From: Bimastos eiseni
Lineage: Eukaryota > Annelida > Clitellata > Crassiclitellata > Lumbricidae
Length of the DNA stretch: 64,000 bases
Direction of reading: 5' to 3'
NCBI GenBank assembly: GCA_959347315.1
Contig: OY365815.1
Span: 620,001 to 684,000, forward strand
Shown here: positions 62,736-64,000 of the stretch, in pieces
Layout: every line of letters starts with the position of its first letter
Numbering within the stretch: the first letter of the stretch is position 1
Made by a program: the position numbers and the translations under genes
Notes under the pieces: generated by a model
Told to the model about the DNA's origin: nothing
Databases searched by the model: none
What the model saw: only the letters and a program-made list of their open reading frames with translations

Positions 62736-63335
62736 GTGAAAAGAGTCCTAAAACTAAGAACACCGATAACAATCTCCTCCCTCCCAGTAGTCATTCCGTA
62801 CAACCAACTATCTATGCGCATATTTTATGAATGGAAGAAAATCCTCATGCAAGATAATAATACACTGCAGCATTACCGCATAATACCAGCCCATTCTAGA
62901 AATAGGAACCCAAAAGAATTACTAGCTCCACGTAAAAATAAGCCTATAAACCCCACGAAAAATACTAACATAGGTTCAAACAAATGTAACACACCTTCAT
63001 GCACACAATCATGCCCATACATAACAGTCTCCAAAACATACTCAAGCACATACACACGCCGCATTTACACCATAATCAAGCGACTAGGCTGCCAAGGCAC
63101 TAACACAATCTACCTAATAACTTGTAGCGCCTGCAACGAACAATACATAGACCACATACAAGGCAAGGTAGTAGAAGGCCTATCAGAACACATCCACAAT
63201 ATAACGAATGAGCATAATAACCCACTAGCAAACCACTTCAACTCAAACAACCACTCACTAGAAAATGTTACAGTTATGCCAACAGTCACTGTTGCTGCAT
63301 TAGAAATGGCTCTTTTCAGGCCAACAGTAATATAA
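62736..63335 (+). pseudogene. M38 thumb/connector + GIY-YIG-like domain, 199 codons
   Basis: NQLSMRIF and LRTPITISS as in M12, but INPTKN as in M24 and M27. Confidence 0.85.
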
Positions 63336-63438
63336 TAGGTAGGCCATCTGTAAGTTATTACGCTTATTTGTTATATTGTGGATGTGTTCTAATAGGCCTT
63401 CTATTCGTCCTCATCAAACTCAGCAGCATCGGAACTGC

Positions 63439-63489
63439 ATCGTCGTCATCATCCTCCTCACCATCATCATCATCATCATCATCATCATC
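63439..63489 (+). repeat. M38 CAT microsatellite, 17 triplets
   Basis: As M24. Downstream CCGTCCTTAACAATC has a private T. Confidence 0.9.
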
Positions 63490-63650
63490 ACCACCACCCC
63501 AACCATTACCGCCATGATCACATCCACCAGCACCATTATCATAAGCATCATCAGACCTCACCCGCCATCTGTGATTCTCCCATCAACGAACTGTGCCCGT
63601 CCTTAACAATCACCTCGTGATTCGACACCTAACCCTGACCCTGACCCTAG

Positions 63651-64000
63651 GCCCTGGCCAACAAACATCGATCATACATTAAGGACGCCTATGACTTCAT
63701 AAACAGAATCAGAGACACTACAATAAAACCACACTATTTCTTAGTCACAGGTGATGTCACAGCATTATATACAGATATGAACGTAGATAGAACCATCACT
63801 ACTGTAAAAGAATTCTTACGTAAAAATCCAAAAACTAACAGACTAGACGCTGAACTCTTAGAACTCCTCGAAATAGCAATGAAAACTGATGACTTCTCCT
63901 TCTGCAACAAACTCTTTTCACAAATGTTTGGGACAGCTATGGGGAAAAAACTTTTGCACGTAACTTAGCAAACATGTACCTGGTAGAATTTGACCAAAAA
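63651..64000 (+). pseudogene. M38 PLE RT palm fragment, cut by the window end
   Basis: GKKLL type as M20. The window ends shortly after MYLVEFDQK, before FLDD, so the array continues to the right. Confidence 0.8.

Larger units (their letters stand above)
1..64000 (+). repeat. PLE-derived macrosatellite array, about 1.72 kb monomer, 38 unit landmarks
   Basis: The same ordered modules (thumb/GIY-YIG, 3' flank, CAT microsatellite, CCTRAC tract, RT palm) recur head to tail across the window with no intervening unique DNA. Distances between successive GTGAAAAGAGT landmarks are mostly 1708-1735 bp; exceptions are 2190 bp (M5 to M6) and 939 and 937 bp (M30, M31). All copies lie on the + strand, and both window ends fall inside monomers. 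Monomers are numbered M1-M38 here by this landmark. The families are recognised from PLE protein motifs. The satellite interpretation is inference from tandem copy number and higher-order periodicity. Confidence 0.95.
57554..64000 (+). repeat. Return of the M21-M24-type block (M35-M38)
   Basis: M35-M37 correspond to M21-M23 at an offset of 22595 bp (36002/58597, 36689/59284, 38658/61253). The window ends inside the RT of M38. Confidence 0.8.

Noticed and set aside
1..64000. CRISPR array or bacterial repeat system
   Set aside because: The repeats are 1.7 kb with coding content, there are no short direct repeats with unique spacers, and the content is a eukaryotic retroelement.

Overview
The whole 64 kb window is one uninterrupted head-to-tail tandem array, all in the + orientation. 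The repeated unit is about 1.72 kb and derives from the 3' half of a Penelope-like retroelement (PLE). I count 38 unit landmarks (the start of the RT-thumb/GIY-YIG segment, at 77, 1797, 3505 and so on to 62736). I see no single-copy DNA, no host gene, no rRNA or tRNA gene, and neither edge of the array. A eukaryotic, most likely metazoan, genome is suggested by the PLE with a GIY-YIG endonuclease, the long trinucleotide microsatellites and the satellite organisation. The species cannot be named from this sequence.

A standard monomer reads, left to right: (i) the PLE RT thumb/connector, Cys-rich linker and GIY-YIG-like domain, an open frame of 196 or 199 codons; (ii) about 100 bp of 3' flank; (iii) a (TCA/CAT)n microsatellite grading into CAY-rich DNA; (iv) a short CCTRAC-type, telomere-like tract; (v) an RT palm fragment beginning just before motif A (GDVTALYTD), through motif B (FGTAMG), the FLDD catalytic box and the INFLDTT / KQTDTH / SFHPKHT blocks, ending at the thumb where the next monomer starts. 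The RT fingers domain is missing from every monomer. The palm carries two relative -1 frame changes shared by all copies (after GTAMG, and at the thumb), so no copy encodes an intact PLE protein. The array is best read as a satellite made from a dead, 5'-truncated retroelement.

Region by region: 1-9046 holds monomers M1-M5, including a mosaic monomer with a second partial GIY-YIG end and microsatellite at 7.8-8.15 kb. 9047-14114 is an apparently exact copy of 1-5068 (9046-bp period). About 13.2-33.2 kb is a four-monomer higher-order repeat of 6895 bp in about three copies. 33.2-40.1 kb (6908 bp), 40.1-45.3 kb (5187 bp) and 45.3-50.5 kb are related three- and four-monomer variants. 50.5-52.4 kb holds two short 0.94-kb monomers lacking the GIY-YIG module. 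52.4-57.5 kb is a distinct, more diverged group (M32-M34). 57.5-64 kb returns to the 34-40 kb type. Six compound monomers (M11, M15, M19, M23, M26, M37) have the GIY-YIG module replaced by a second RT module of nearly the same length.

The strongest observations are conversion of a PLE into a multi-level higher-order satellite, the recurrent module-swap monomer, the telomere-like tract at the RT-side boundary, and the mostly open but catalytically degenerate GIY-YIG frame. Comparisons were made by eye, so coordinates of module edges are good to a few bases and identity statements are approximate.
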